Shown one piece after another: positions 47,094-55,461 of a stretch of 64,000 nucleotides of DNA. The DNA lies in the NCBI GenBank assembly GCA_002928735.1, contig PERL01000001.1, positions 186,001 through 250,000 of the forward strand. Reading direction: 5' to 3'. The translations under genes were made by a program, and so were the position numbers. This stretch comes from Hyphomicrobium sp. Lineage in GTDB: Bacteria; Pseudomonadota; Alphaproteobacteria; Rhizobiales; Hyphomicrobiaceae. A model generated the notes under the pieces. It saw only the letters and a program-made list of their open reading frames with translations, was not told the origin of the DNA and searched no databases. Each line of letters starts with the position of its first letter. Positions within the stretch are counted from its first letter, which is position 1.

Positions 47094-47936
47094 ATGACCA
47101 TTTTTGCCATTCCTTTCCCAGAGATCGATCCGGTCGCATTCTCACTCGGCCCCGTCAGCATCAAGTGGTACGGCCTCGCCTACATGGCCGGCCTCATCCT
47201 GGGTTGGCTCTACGTCCGCCGCCTCCTCCGCGAAACCGATCTGTGGCGCGGCAACAAGCCCCCCTTCGGCGTCGAGCGCGTCGACGACCTCCTCGTCTAT
47301 ATCGCCGTCGGCGTCATCCTCGGCGGCCGTCTCGGCTACGTGGTCCTCTATGACCCGGCGAGCTACCTCGCCAACCCCATCGACATCCTGAAAGTCTGGC
47401 AGGGCGGCATGTCCTTCCATGGCGCCATCCTCGGCTCCGCCGTCGGCATCTGGCTGTTCTCGCGTGCTTATGGCGTCAGCCCATGGAGCGCCATGGACCT
47501 GTGCGCCGCCGCCAATCCAATCGGCCTCCTCTTCGGCCGCCTTGCCAACTTCATCAACGGCGAACTCTTCGGCCGCGTCAGCGATGTGCCGTGGGCCATG
47601 ACGTTCCCGCAGGCAAAGTTTCTCCACCCCGATGTCGAACCCGCCACCCGCCACCCGAGCCAACTCTACGAAGCCCTCCTCGAAGGCCTCGTGCTGTTTC
47701 TCGTGCTGCGCTTCCTCACCCACCACCGCGGCGCGCTGAAATCGCCAGGCCTCATCATCGGAGTCTTCCTCGCCGGCTATGCCATCGCCCGCAGCGTCTC
47801 GGAAATCTTCCGCGAGCCCCACATCGGCCACGCCTTGAACGTCGGCCCGTTCACCGCCGGCCAGATCTATTCGCTGCCGATGCTCCTGCTCGGCCTCTAC
47901 TTCATCTGGCGCGCCCGCTCCGGCACCACAACCTGA
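47094..47936 (+). CDS. lgt: Prolipoprotein diacylglyceryltransferase Lgt
   Basis: A 280-residue membrane enzyme; ATG 47094 gives the family length and start (MTIFAIPFPEIDPVAFSLGP). Motifs include IKWYGLAYMAGLILGW, GGRLGYVVLYD, GGMSFHGAILG and the signature GRLANFINGELFGR. About seven hydrophobic helices. It transfers diacylglycerol to the lipobox cysteine of prolipoproteins such as the TadD-like and Tad-locus lipoproteins here. The methyltransferase gene starts 9 bases after its stop, so they form one transcription unit. Confidence 0.96.
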   Translation: MTIFAIPFPEIDPVAFSLGPVSIKWYGLAYMAGLILGWLYVRRLLRETDLWRGNKPPFGVERVDDLLVYIAVGVILGGRLGYVVLYDPASYLANPIDILKVWQGGMSFHGAILGSAVGIWLFSRAYGVSPWSAMDLCAAANPIGLLFGRLANFINGELFGRVSDVPWAMTFPQAKFLHPDVEPATRHPSQLYEALLEGLVLFLVLRFLTHHRGALKSPGLIIGVFLAGYAIARSVSEIFREPHIGHALNVGPFTAGQIYSLPMLLLGLYFIWRARSGTTT

Positions 47937-47944
47937 CCGCCACC

Positions 47945-48886
47945 ATGCGTATCGAGTACCACCGCACCCTCATTGCCGATAAGCCCCGCAACGAAGCGCT
48001 CTTTGCAGCGCTCGAACGCGTCATCGTCAAAGGCAAATCCGTCGTCGCCGACATCGGCGCCGGCTCCGGCCTCTTAGGCCTCATGGCGTCCAAGCTCGGC
48101 GCCAAGGACGTCCACCTCTACGAAGCGTCCGAAGAGGTCGCCGCTGTCGCAGCCGCCGTCCTGAAACAAAACCGCGCCCGCAACTGCCACCTCTATCCCT
48201 GCCGCTCCACCGACATGCTCGATGCGCCGCGGGCCGACATCATCATCTCCGAAACGCTCGGCAACTACGCGCTGGAAGAAAACATCCTGGAAACACTGGC
48301 CGACGCGCTCGACCGCATGCTGAAACCCGGCGGCATCGTCATCCCCTCGCGCATCCAGCAATTCGCCTGCCCCGTCACGTCCTCGCGCCTTGCCAACGAA
48401 ATGAACGCCTGGCGCGATGTCGGCCACGGCCTCGACCTCGAACCCGCCCGCACCATGAGCGTCAACAACGTCTATGTGCGCACGCTCGAACCCACCGAAC
48501 TGCTCGACCACGGCCGCGCCGCCAAGATGTGGGACAATATTGATCTGAACAAACCGCAGAAGGGCACCCGCAAAGGCGAGATTACCTGGACGCTCGATCG
48601 CGACGCCTGGATCTACGGCTTCGCATATTGGTGGACCGCCGGCCTTGGCGGCGATCTGGAAATCTCCACCGCCCCGGATGCGCCCCGCACCCATTGGGAA
48701 CAGCTCTATTTTCCCCTGAACGAACCCATCCCCGCCAAAGCAACCGAGCGCGTCCTGCTCTCACTGCGCTCCCGCTCGTCGGAAGAGACCGGCACACACC
48801 TCGCCTGGACCGCCGTCCACAGCGCTGCATCAGGCAAGACCATCAGCCGCCAAGCCATGGACCTCGACAAAGGCTGGATCTCTTAA
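47945..48886 (+). CDS. PRMT-like protein (arginine) methyltransferase
   Basis: A 313-residue class I SAM methyltransferase. Motif I is VADIGAGSGLLGL (residues about 34-46) with Glu60 in LYEAS. The region SETLGNYALEE (Ser102, Glu103, Glu111/112) has the double-E spacing of protein arginine methyltransferases, followed by LKPGGIVIPSRIQ, and a THW motif occurs at 249-251 (PRTHWEQLYF). These are PRMT hallmarks, including the C-terminal beta-barrel. It probably methylates arginine in some protein. In Rhizobiales I recall a different methyltransferase (MidA/COG1565) after lgt. Partner and substrate unknown. Confidence 0.78.
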   Translation: MRIEYHRTLIADKPRNEALFAALERVIVKGKSVVADIGAGSGLLGLMASKLGAKDVHLYEASEEVAAVAAAVLKQNRARNCHLYPCRSTDMLDAPRADIIISETLGNYALEENILETLADALDRMLKPGGIVIPSRIQQFACPVTSSRLANEMNAWRDVGHGLDLEPARTMSVNNVYVRTLEPTELLDHGRAAKMWDNIDLNKPQKGTRKGEITWTLDRDAWIYGFAYWWTAGLGGDLEISTAPDAPRTHWEQLYFPLNEPIPAKATERVLLSLRSRSSEETGTHLAWTAVHSAASGKTISRQAMDLDKGWIS

Positions 48887-48888
48887 AG

Positions 48889-49566
48889 TCAGCGTTTGGC
48901 GGCTGATAACGCCCGCTCGATCCCGTCGAGAAACGATCCCAGCAAAATCTCAAACACCCGGTCGCTTTCGTCTTGCGCGAACACCGGCCCCATCTTGCGC
49001 GTCACCGGAAACAGCCGCGGGTCGAGCGCTTCGATCTCCGCCAGTTCCTCCGGCGTGCACGGGTTCAACATGCCGCCCACTTCCACGACGCCGAACCCAA
49101 TCGCCAGCGTGAACAGCGCCATCCCGTAGTCCGCCGCATCGACCTCATTGAAGCCCGCGTCGAGCAGAGCCGAATAAACCATCTCGCCCAATTCGAAATC
49201 CGCCGGCCCGCTCGTCTGGTACCGCGTCACGATATGAAAGGCCTTAGGGTACTTCTCGGCCAGCCCGCGATAGCGCTGCGCGACCTCCAAAAGAATTTCG
49301 CGCCACGCCCCCTTCGGCCGCTCGATATCGAGACCGGCAACCATGGCGTCCGCCACGGCCCGCATCAAACCCTCGCGCGACTTAAAGTGATGCAGGATGG
49401 TCATGCCGTCCACGCCCACGACGGTGGCCAGCTTGCGCACGGAGAAGTTTTGCTCCCCCTCCGCAGCCAGCATCTCCAGCGCCGCGTCGACCAGATCCTG
49501 GCGGCGTATACCCCGGCGGCCCCGGCGGGACTTTTCGTGTTCGTCCTGCAACAGTAATTCCTTCAC
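48889..49566 (-). CDS. TetR/AcrR-family transcriptional regulator
   Basis: A 225-residue protein. The helix-turn-helix (about residues 20-65) includes RQDLVDAALEMLAAEGEQNF and RKLATVVGVDGMTILHHFKS. The C-terminal ligand domain has a TetR_C-like pattern (TRYQTSGPADFELGEMVYSA). It converges on the PRMT-like gene (3 bases between stops). A CTACA-C-TGTAG palindrome lies 16-26 bases upstream of its start. The MFS transporter gene is divergent from it and may be its target. Confidence 0.9.
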   Translation of the reverse strand: MKELLLQDEHEKSRRGRRGIRRQDLVDAALEMLAAEGEQNFSVRKLATVVGVDGMTILHHFKSREGLMRAVADAMVAGLDIERPKGAWREILLEVAQRYRGLAEKYPKAFHIVTRYQTSGPADFELGEMVYSALLDAGFNEVDAADYGMALFTLAIGFGVVEVGGMLNPCTPEELAEIEALDPRLFPVTRKMGPVFAQDESDRVFEILLGSFLDGIERALSAAKR

Positions 49567-49636
49567 CGTAGATGATTTTTTCTACACTGTAGCCTTGACT
49601 TCTGCGGCGCAGAATATATATTCATCATTGTAGAGT
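49567..49636. promoter_or_regulatory. Candidate TetR operator region
   Basis: CTACACTGTAG (49582-49592) is a perfect 5+5 palindrome around a central C. Related half-sites GTAGA (49568-49572) and TTGTAGAG (49629-49636) flank it. The region is AT-rich and separates the TetR-family gene from the plus-strand small gene and MFS gene, so a shared, autoregulated promoter region is likely. Confidence 0.5.
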
Positions 49637-49715
49637 TTAGCGCTGATCCCCGGATCGGTGCAAGGCTCAAAAAAGGCCTGAATAATCAGAGCCTCAACCC
49701 TCAAGGACACGTATC

Positions 49716-49814
49716 ATGACTGCGCAGAACCAGAACCGCACCTCGAACCAGCCGCTCGCCGGCTTCTTCGACAGCTTCGTCCGCCAGATCGGCGGCGTCA
49801 TCAGCGGCCGTTGA
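49716..49814 (+). CDS. Candidate 32-residue small protein
   Basis: A short frame with AAGGA about 8 bases before the ATG, coding MTAQNQNRTSNQPLAGFFDS and then FVRQIGGVISGR. The hydrophobic/basic C-terminal half could form a short amphipathic helix. It lies in the 313-base TetR-MFS spacer, 65 bases upstream of the MFS gene on the same strand. It may be a real leader-encoded or stress-type small protein; conservation would be needed to be sure. Confidence 0.4.
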   Translation: MTAQNQNRTSNQPLAGFFDSFVRQIGGVISGR

Positions 49815-49879
49815 TTGCCGCGCGGCGCCCGATCTAATGGGCGACCCGGCGAAGTGTAAGAAAATTCCGGAGGGAGCGC

Positions 49880-51055
49880 ATGCCGCAATTCCATGAGAGC
49901 GGCGGCGCTCCCTTCGCACTTTATAAAACGATCTTCCCGCTCTCGGTGTCCGCCGCCCTCTCCGAAACGCCCGGCTGGCTCGCCACCGCCCTCGTCGGCC
50001 TAGCCCTCGCGGGCGACGGATATTCCACCGCAGTCGCCGGAACCTTTGCCAGCGGCCCCGCCGCCGGCGTCATCGCCATGTCGATCGTGCTGCCCGGCAT
50101 CGCGCGCCGCTTCGGCGTCGTGCGCGTTTTCTATTTCGCAGCCCTCGTCCTTGTCGCCTCGCTGCTCTGCCTCGTCGCTGCCGAACGCACCGGCTCGCTC
50201 TGGCTCTGGGGCATCGGCTCCTTCGGCGTCGGACTGGGCGCCTCCATGCGGTGGGTTTTAAGCGACGGCTTCGTCAACCGCCTCGCCATCAGCGCCCATC
50301 GCGGACGTCTCCTTGCGTTCCACGAAACGATCCGCTCCTGCGCGCTTGGGCTAGGCCCGCTCATCGCCGCTTACTCCACCGACGATCCCGCGCAGGGGTT
50401 CATGATCGGCATCGCGGCTGCCATCATCGGCGCGCTGATCACCATCGGCATCACGTTGCCACAGGTCACAACCGGGCGCGCCCGCCTCTCCGATCTGACA
50501 AAAGGTATTCGCCTCGCGCCCTTCGCCTTCGCGGTGGCCTTCCTCGGCGGCATTCTCGAAGGCGTCGCCGCCGCAGCCGTACCCCTTTATGCTGTCACGC
50601 TCGGCCTAAGCGCCGCCGCAGGCGCATTGCTCGCAGCGCTTTCCGGCTTCGGCAACATTCTCGGCCAAGTCCCCTTCGGCGCGTATGCCGACACCTCAGG
50701 CGCTCGTCCCGCCATTCGTGGCGCGCTCATCCTCGCCATCATCGCGCTCGCCGTCCTGCATCCCGTGATGACATCGCCCTTCGCATCTTACGCTGTGATT
50801 TTGGGCTTCGGCGCCGCCGCCGGTGCGCTCTACACGCTCTCGGTCATGGAAGCCTCCAACATTGCAGCCGCCGATGTCGGCCTGCTGCCGATCCTCGCCG
50901 CCATCGCCATCGTCTACACCGTGGGCGATCTTCTGGGCCCCATCATCGGCGGCATCGCGCTCGAATTGGCCCCGCCCGCTGCAATGCCGGCCATCTTCGT
51001 CGCCGGCTGCGCGTTGACGCTGCTATTCGCCCGCAAAAGCCGTGGCAACGGCTGA
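49880..51055 (+). CDS. MFS transporter
   Basis: A 391-residue protein with a GGAGGGA ribosome site and about twelve hydrophobic helices. The N-terminal half includes GDGYSTAVAGTFASGPAAGV and the second half FGNILGQVPFGAYADTSGAR, a typical MFS loop between helices (G-x3-D-x2-G-x-R-like). It is a secondary carrier, direction and substrate unknown. The nearby TetR regulator and operator suggest an inducible exporter. Confidence 0.85.
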   Translation: MPQFHESGGAPFALYKTIFPLSVSAALSETPGWLATALVGLALAGDGYSTAVAGTFASGPAAGVIAMSIVLPGIARRFGVVRVFYFAALVLVASLLCLVAAERTGSLWLWGIGSFGVGLGASMRWVLSDGFVNRLAISAHRGRLLAFHETIRSCALGLGPLIAAYSTDDPAQGFMIGIAAAIIGALITIGITLPQVTTGRARLSDLTKGIRLAPFAFAVAFLGGILEGVAAAAVPLYAVTLGLSAAAGALLAALSGFGNILGQVPFGAYADTSGARPAIRGALILAIIALAVLHPVMTSPFASYAVILGFGAAAGALYTLSVMEASNIAAADVGLLPILAAIAIVYTVGDLLGPIIGGIALELAPPAAMPAIFVAGCALTLLFARKSRGNG

Positions 51056-51067
51056 CGCGTTGACCGC

Positions 51068-51526
51068 CTAAGCCTTATTTTCCCAGCGCCCCTCGGGCGA
51101 CTGTTTCCAATAGCTCACCTTGCACCCCGCCGCCTTCGCCGCCGCCCACTGCTGGCGCGCATGCGCCTTGGCCTCATCGTCGTTACCATCGAACAAAAAG
51201 ACAAGGCGGATATGCGTCTCGTAATCCGGCGCATCCGCACCATCGACGAGAAAGCGCACGCCCGCCCCGTTCGGCGTCACCGGATCTAGCGTCAGAAATA
51301 TCGGTTGATCTTCCGCATGCCCATCCTTGGCCGTGCCGTGCGCCAGAAAACTCTCATCGCTGTAGGTCCACAGCGATGCATCGAGCGCCTCGAGCCGCTC
51401 TGCACTGCCCGCCTGCACCACCGCCCGCCACCCGCGCTGCAACGTTTTCTCAAGCAATCCCGGCAGCACCCGCTCCAGCGGTTGCCGCTCCAGATGATAA
51501 AAAAGCACTTCCGATTTCTCGGTCAT
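51068..51526 (-). CDS. holC: DNA polymerase III chi subunit HolC
   Basis: A 152-residue protein starting at ATG 51526. MTEKSEVLFYHLERQPLERV, LPGLLEKTLQRGWRAVV, LWTYSDESFLAHG and VFLFDGNDDEAKAHARQQW are the family motifs. Chi links the clamp loader to single-strand-binding protein. It converges with the MFS gene (12 bases between stops). Confidence 0.94.
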   Translation of the reverse strand: MTEKSEVLFYHLERQPLERVLPGLLEKTLQRGWRAVVQAGSAERLEALDASLWTYSDESFLAHGTAKDGHAEDQPIFLTLDPVTPNGAGVRFLVDGADAPDYETHIRLVFLFDGNDDEAKAHARQQWAAAKAAGCKVSYWKQSPEGRWENKA

Positions 51527-51681
51527 GGCACTCCGCCGGTTTTGCCTCCGGACACTGTCTAGCACACACCGCCGTCGCTCAACTCAACGCTTCAAATTCA
51601 TTGATCCAGGCCACTTGAACAGAACACCGCGACCCACTAAATGTCGGGGTCCGGTGCGGCGCCTTAAGTGGTGACGCCTGT

Positions 51682-51734
51682 GTGGGCGGTGAGATGGCAG
51701 CCTCTTAACGGTTCGCTGCATGTCTCCCGCCCAC
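51682..51734. repeat. Imperfect stem-loop in the holC upstream spacer
   Basis: TGGGCGG..GAGATGGCAGCC (51682-51702) and its near-complement GCTGCATGTCTCCCGCCCA (51715-51733) form a long imperfect hairpin with a 12-base loop. It lies in the 288-base gap between holC and the next minus-strand gene. Function unknown; part of the promoter region of holC or a dispersed repeat. Confidence 0.4.
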
Positions 51735-51766
51735 TGTGATTCTGGGCCCGCAGTAGTCCAAAAAAA

Positions 51767-51791
51767 GATGCCCCCGCGAAACGGGGGCATC
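51767..51791 (-). terminator. Rho-independent terminator of the Cys-rich repeat protein gene
   Basis: GATGCCCCCG (51767-51776), CGAAA loop, CGGGGGCATC (51782-51791): a perfect 10-base-pair stem. On the minus strand it is followed by TTTTTTT, 24 bases after the stop of the 51815-52066 gene. Confidence 0.88.
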
Positions 51792-51814
51792 CATGATCTC
51801 ATCGCACCAAAACG

Positions 51815-52066
51815 TTAGCGCCGCGGCTTCTTGATCTCACCAGCGTCCGCCAGCGCATCAATGCACCCAACCGAAAGCCGCTTGCCCACCGACCGCATGC
51901 ACTGGCGTGCTTTGCTCGAGTTGGGTTCATACTTCGGGCAGAACCGCTTGTAGTCCGCACCGCACGCTTCGCGGACCTTGGCGCTGACCGCGTGTGCAGG
52001 CGATGTAGCGACCATCGCCAAACCGGCCACCATCGCTAGCGCCGTCATGCTCGTCATCTTGATCAT
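51815..52066 (-). CDS. Exported Cys-rich GLG1-type repeat protein
   Basis: An 83-residue protein. A signal peptide (about residues 1-26, ending AHA) precedes one copy of the four-cysteine repeat of PF00839 (Golgi apparatus protein 1 / Cys-rich FGFR repeat): ACGADYKRFCPKYEPNSSKA, then CMRSVGKRLSVGC. The spacing C-x6-C-x13-C-x10-C fits that repeat. In alphaproteobacteria such short exported proteins are common but uncharacterised. It has its own terminator. Confidence 0.72.
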   Translation of the reverse strand: MIKMTSMTALAMVAGLAMVATSPAHAVSAKVREACGADYKRFCPKYEPNSSKARQCMRSVGKRLSVGCIDALADAGEIKKPRR

Positions 52067-52212
52067 CTGATCTACCTTTCGAGAGGGGCCCGCCTGTTAG
52101 ACGTCCCGTCGTTTCTTGTGTTCCCGGCTCAAGCCGGAAAATAGCGATCCTCAGCTGGCCTTTCCAGTGGCCATCGGACGCTGCGTCAGGAACGGCGCAA
52201 AGCCGCTTCCCG

Positions 52213-53664
52213 CTACTTCCGCCGCCAGCCTTTTTCGAAGGGATTCTCGCCCTTTCGCAGATTGAACCGGATCGGAACACCCGGCAGCCCGAACGCATCT
52301 CTAAGGCTGTTCGTGAGGTATTTAAGGTAAGATTTGGGCATATCGTCGGCCTTCTGGCAAAACGCCACGAATGTCGGCGGCCGCGTCGAGGGCTGCGTCA
52401 CATAACGAATTTTGATCCGCCGTCCCGCCGAGGCCGGCGGCGCATGCCGCGCCAGCGCTTCCGCCAGCCAACGATTGAGGTCCGCCGTCGACACGCGCCG
52501 GTTCCACGTTTCCGCCGCCTTGAACACGGCCATCATCAGCTTATCCAAACCGCTCTCGCCCAGCGCCGAAACCGGCACCACCGCCACGCCCGGCACCTGC
52601 GCCAAACTCATCGCGACCATCTCGCGGATTTCTTTCAGACGCTTCTGCTTGTCCTCGATCAGGTCCCACTTATTGACCGCGATGACGAACGCACGCCCCT
52701 CATCTGTCGCCAACTGCCCGATCGTCAGATCCTGATGCTCGAGCGGATGCTCCGCGTCGACCAGCAGAACCACCACTTCCGCAAATCGGATCGCCCGCAC
52801 CGCATCCGACGCCGACAGCTTCTCCGCCAGTTCGGTGATCTTCGCCTTGCGCCGCAAGCCCGCCGTATCGAAGAGCCGCACCGTGCGCCCCTTCCATTCG
52901 AAATCGCTCGACACGCTATCCCGCGTCAGCCCCGGCTCCGGCCCCGTGATCATGCGGTCTTCGCCAAGCAGTGCATTCACGAGCGTCGACTTGCCTGCAT
53001 TCGGCCGCCCGACGATCGCAACCCTAAGCGGACGATGAGAGCGAAGCGTGTCCTCATCCTCCGGCACCGCCTCTTCGGCGAGTTCCGCGTGCGGATCCTT
53101 CTGCCGAAGAATCGGCTTCAGCCCGAGCGCGTTCAGCACGTCGATCATCAGGTCGCCGAGCCCTTCGCCGTGCTCGGCCGAAATCGCCACCGGTTCGCCG
53201 AGCCCCAGCTTGTAGGCCTCGTAGAACCCCGCCGCCGACGAGCGCGCCTCACTCTTGTTCGCAACCAGCACGATCGGCTTGCCCGACTGCCGCGCGATCC
53301 GCCCGAACGCTTCGTCCGCCGCCGTCACGCCGTCCTTGGCATCGATCACAAACAGCACCAGATCGGCCATTTCGATCGCGGCCAGTGTCTGCTGCCGCAT
53401 CCGGTCGGCAATCGACCCGCGCGTCGCCTCTTCCAAACCCGCCGTATCCGTGATCCGCAGAACATGGCCTTCGAAATTCGCCTCCCCATCGCGCCGGTCA
53501 CGCGTTAACCCCGGCAGATCGGACACGAGCGCCGCGCGCGTGTGCGTCAACCGGTTGAACAGCGTCGACTTGCCCACGTTTGGCCGCCCGACGATAGCAA
53601 CCGTCGGGATCGGAGGTGACGCGGGGCGCGACGCCGGTTCTGTGGACGCCTTGGTGGGGGACAT
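52213..53664 (-). CDS. der: Ribosome-assembly GTPase Der (EngA)
   Basis: A 483-residue protein with two tandem GTPase domains: the first has GRPNVGKSTLFNRL with DLPGLTRDR and ANKSEARSS-type NKxE, the second GRPNAGKSTLVNALLGEDR, EPGLTRDSVS and NKWDL. The C-terminal KH-like domain (about 375-483) has GRRIKIRYVTQPSTRPPTFV. Der acts in 50S subunit assembly. It is divergent from rlmJ. Confidence 0.97.
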   Translation of the reverse strand: MSPTKASTEPASRPASPPIPTVAIVGRPNVGKSTLFNRLTHTRAALVSDLPGLTRDRRDGEANFEGHVLRITDTAGLEEATRGSIADRMRQQTLAAIEMADLVLFVIDAKDGVTAADEAFGRIARQSGKPIVLVANKSEARSSAAGFYEAYKLGLGEPVAISAEHGEGLGDLMIDVLNALGLKPILRQKDPHAELAEEAVPEDEDTLRSHRPLRVAIVGRPNAGKSTLVNALLGEDRMITGPEPGLTRDSVSSDFEWKGRTVRLFDTAGLRRKAKITELAEKLSASDAVRAIRFAEVVVLLVDAEHPLEHQDLTIGQLATDEGRAFVIAVNKWDLIEDKQKRLKEIREMVAMSLAQVPGVAVVPVSALGESGLDKLMMAVFKAAETWNRRVSTADLNRWLAEALARHAPPASAGRRIKIRYVTQPSTRPPTFVAFCQKADDMPKSYLKYLTNSLRDAFGLPGVPIRFNLRKGENPFEKGWRRK

Positions 53665-53838
53665 TGGAACTGCCTGTTGGGGTCGCGCACGGGGTTGGTG
53701 GGGCAGCCGCGCGCATGTGAATGACCAATACCGGCTTATGCCCCATTCTGAAGCCCGCGCAAGTGCGTGACAGCCGCGCGGCTTCCGGGCATGTAGCCCG
53801 CGCGGCCTTGATCCTGCGCCGCGTTAACCCTCGATCCC

Positions 53839-54696
53839 ATGAACTATCGCCACGCCTACCACGCCGGAAACTTTGCAGATGTCCTCAAACATCTGGTGCT
53901 GACGCTCGTCATCGAGCATCTGAAACTCAAACCCGCCCCCTTCCGCGTCATCGACACCCACGCCGGAACCGGCCTCTACGATCTGACGGGCATCGAAGCC
54001 CAAAAGACCGGCGAATGGCTCTCCGGCATCGGCCGCATCCGCGCCGAACCCTTCAGCCCCGACGTCGCCGAAATCCTGGCGCCCTACCTCGCGTGCATCC
54101 AATCGGAAAATCCCGATGGTACGCTGGCGCGCTATCCCGGCAGCCCGCTCATTGCGCGCTCCCTCCTGCGCGCAAACGACGTCCTCGTCGTCAACGAACT
54201 CCACCCGCAAGATCATGCGGAATTGGCGGGTCTTTTCGCCCGCGACAACCAAACCAAAGTCCTGCATCTCGACGGCTGGACCGCGCTGAAATCGCTGCTG
54301 CCGCCGAAAGAACGGCGCGGTGTCATCCTGGTTGATCCGCCCTTCGAAGAAGCCGGGGAACTGGAACGCCTCGTCTCCGGCCTCAAGGATGTCGAACGCC
54401 GCTTCGCCACCGGCACGGTCATTCTCTGGTACCCCATCAAAGCCCCGCGCGCCCTTGACCGCTTTTATACCGCCATCGCCGCGCTCAACCTCGACAAGAT
54501 CCTCGTCACGGAACTCTTTATCCGCGAGCCTACCGATCCCGGCGTTTTGAACGGCACCGGTTTGGTCATTTTCAATCCGCCTTTCACGCTCGCCGGCAAA
54601 CTCCGGACCGCGCTGCCAGCCCTCACCACGCGGCTGGCCTGCGATCCCGGCGCTTTCCATGTTTTGGACACGCGCTGCCCGCCGGCACGTCCGTAA
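53839..54696 (+). CDS. rlmJ: 23S rRNA (adenine2030-N6)-methyltransferase RlmJ
   Basis: A 285-residue protein. MNYRHAYHAGNFADVLKHLV is the family N-terminus, followed by IDTHAGTGLYDL and the catalytic DPPFE motif (GVILVDPPFEEAGE). It methylates A2030 in 23S rRNA. A single gene divergent from der. Confidence 0.95.
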   Translation: MNYRHAYHAGNFADVLKHLVLTLVIEHLKLKPAPFRVIDTHAGTGLYDLTGIEAQKTGEWLSGIGRIRAEPFSPDVAEILAPYLACIQSENPDGTLARYPGSPLIARSLLRANDVLVVNELHPQDHAELAGLFARDNQTKVLHLDGWTALKSLLPPKERRGVILVDPPFEEAGELERLVSGLKDVERRFATGTVILWYPIKAPRALDRFYTAIAALNLDKILVTELFIREPTDPGVLNGTGLVIFNPPFTLAGKLRTALPALTTRLACDPGAFHVLDTRCPPARP

Positions 54697-54884
54697 ACGC
54701 CATTAAACGAACCGCGACACGCAACCCGCCAAGGTTGTAGTCGCGAAAAATGTCGCCGATCGTGTCATTTGCGCCTTGCGCAAGGTAAAAAACTTTGATC
54801 GCATAGGACATGGCGCCGCACTTATTCAAGTGTCGCGGGAGGATGGCGCCTGAAGCATAAAAAAAGCAGCAGAGCGGTGGCCAA

Positions 54885-55100
54885 ATGACCCGTCAATCCG
54901 GAACAGTTAAATTCTTCAATGAACAGAAAGGCTTCGGCTTCATTAAGCCGGACGATGGCGGCAACGACATCTTTGTTCACATCACCGCGCTTCAGCAATC
55001 CGGCCTGCAGAATCTGGCCGAAGGCATGCGCATTTCCTTTGAGACCGAGCCCGATAAACGTGGCAAGGGTCCCAAGGCCGTCCAGCTGAAACCCGAATAG
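54885..55100 (+). CDS. Cold-shock domain protein
   Basis: A 71-residue single CSD. RNP1 (KGFGFIKPDD) and RNP2 (DIFVHITAL) are intact, with the starting MTRQSGTVKFFNEQ. It binds single-stranded nucleic acid as an RNA chaperone. The 188-base spacer upstream may give a long 5' leader, as in many cold-shock genes, but I see no specific structure. Confidence 0.93.
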   Translation: MTRQSGTVKFFNEQKGFGFIKPDDGGNDIFVHITALQQSGLQNLAEGMRISFETEPDKRGKGPKAVQLKPE

Positions 55101-55461
55101 GGTTGCTGCGCCACCGGAGCGGGCACGAACCGCTCACGTGTCAAACGAACGGACTCGCGTCAGTCCAGGCGCCAATGGAGCACGATGTGATGTTGGCAAA
55201 CGCTCGCCAGCATCATTCGGCATAACCGCCAAAGGCCGCAACCTTACGAACGCACTCCGGATAAGTCCGCATGGCGGATCGGCCACATTGCGCCGCCGAT
55301 CTCATACTCAGCCGTCGCATGGCCACACGATCAACAGATTGTTGAAAAGCATGGGCGTCGACGACGCGCTCGGCCCTGGCCGCAGTGCGAAACAGTGGCT
55401 ATAGGTAGAGCAGAATTTTTCTGATGGCCCGCTCGCGGCCACCGACAGGAGACGATCTTTG
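55101..55461. other. Gene-free spacer after the cold-shock gene
   Basis: A 361-base region with no believable gene. It opens with a short hairpin GAGCGG (55117-55122) / CCGCTC (55130-55135) without T-run, and ends with the AGGAGA site for the next gene. Reading frames of up to 88 codons are present but show no start signal or composition of a protein. A small RNA cannot be excluded. Confidence 0.45.

Noticed and set aside
52444-53508. 354-codon plus-strand frame inside der
   Set aside because: Arg/His-rich antisense shadow of der.
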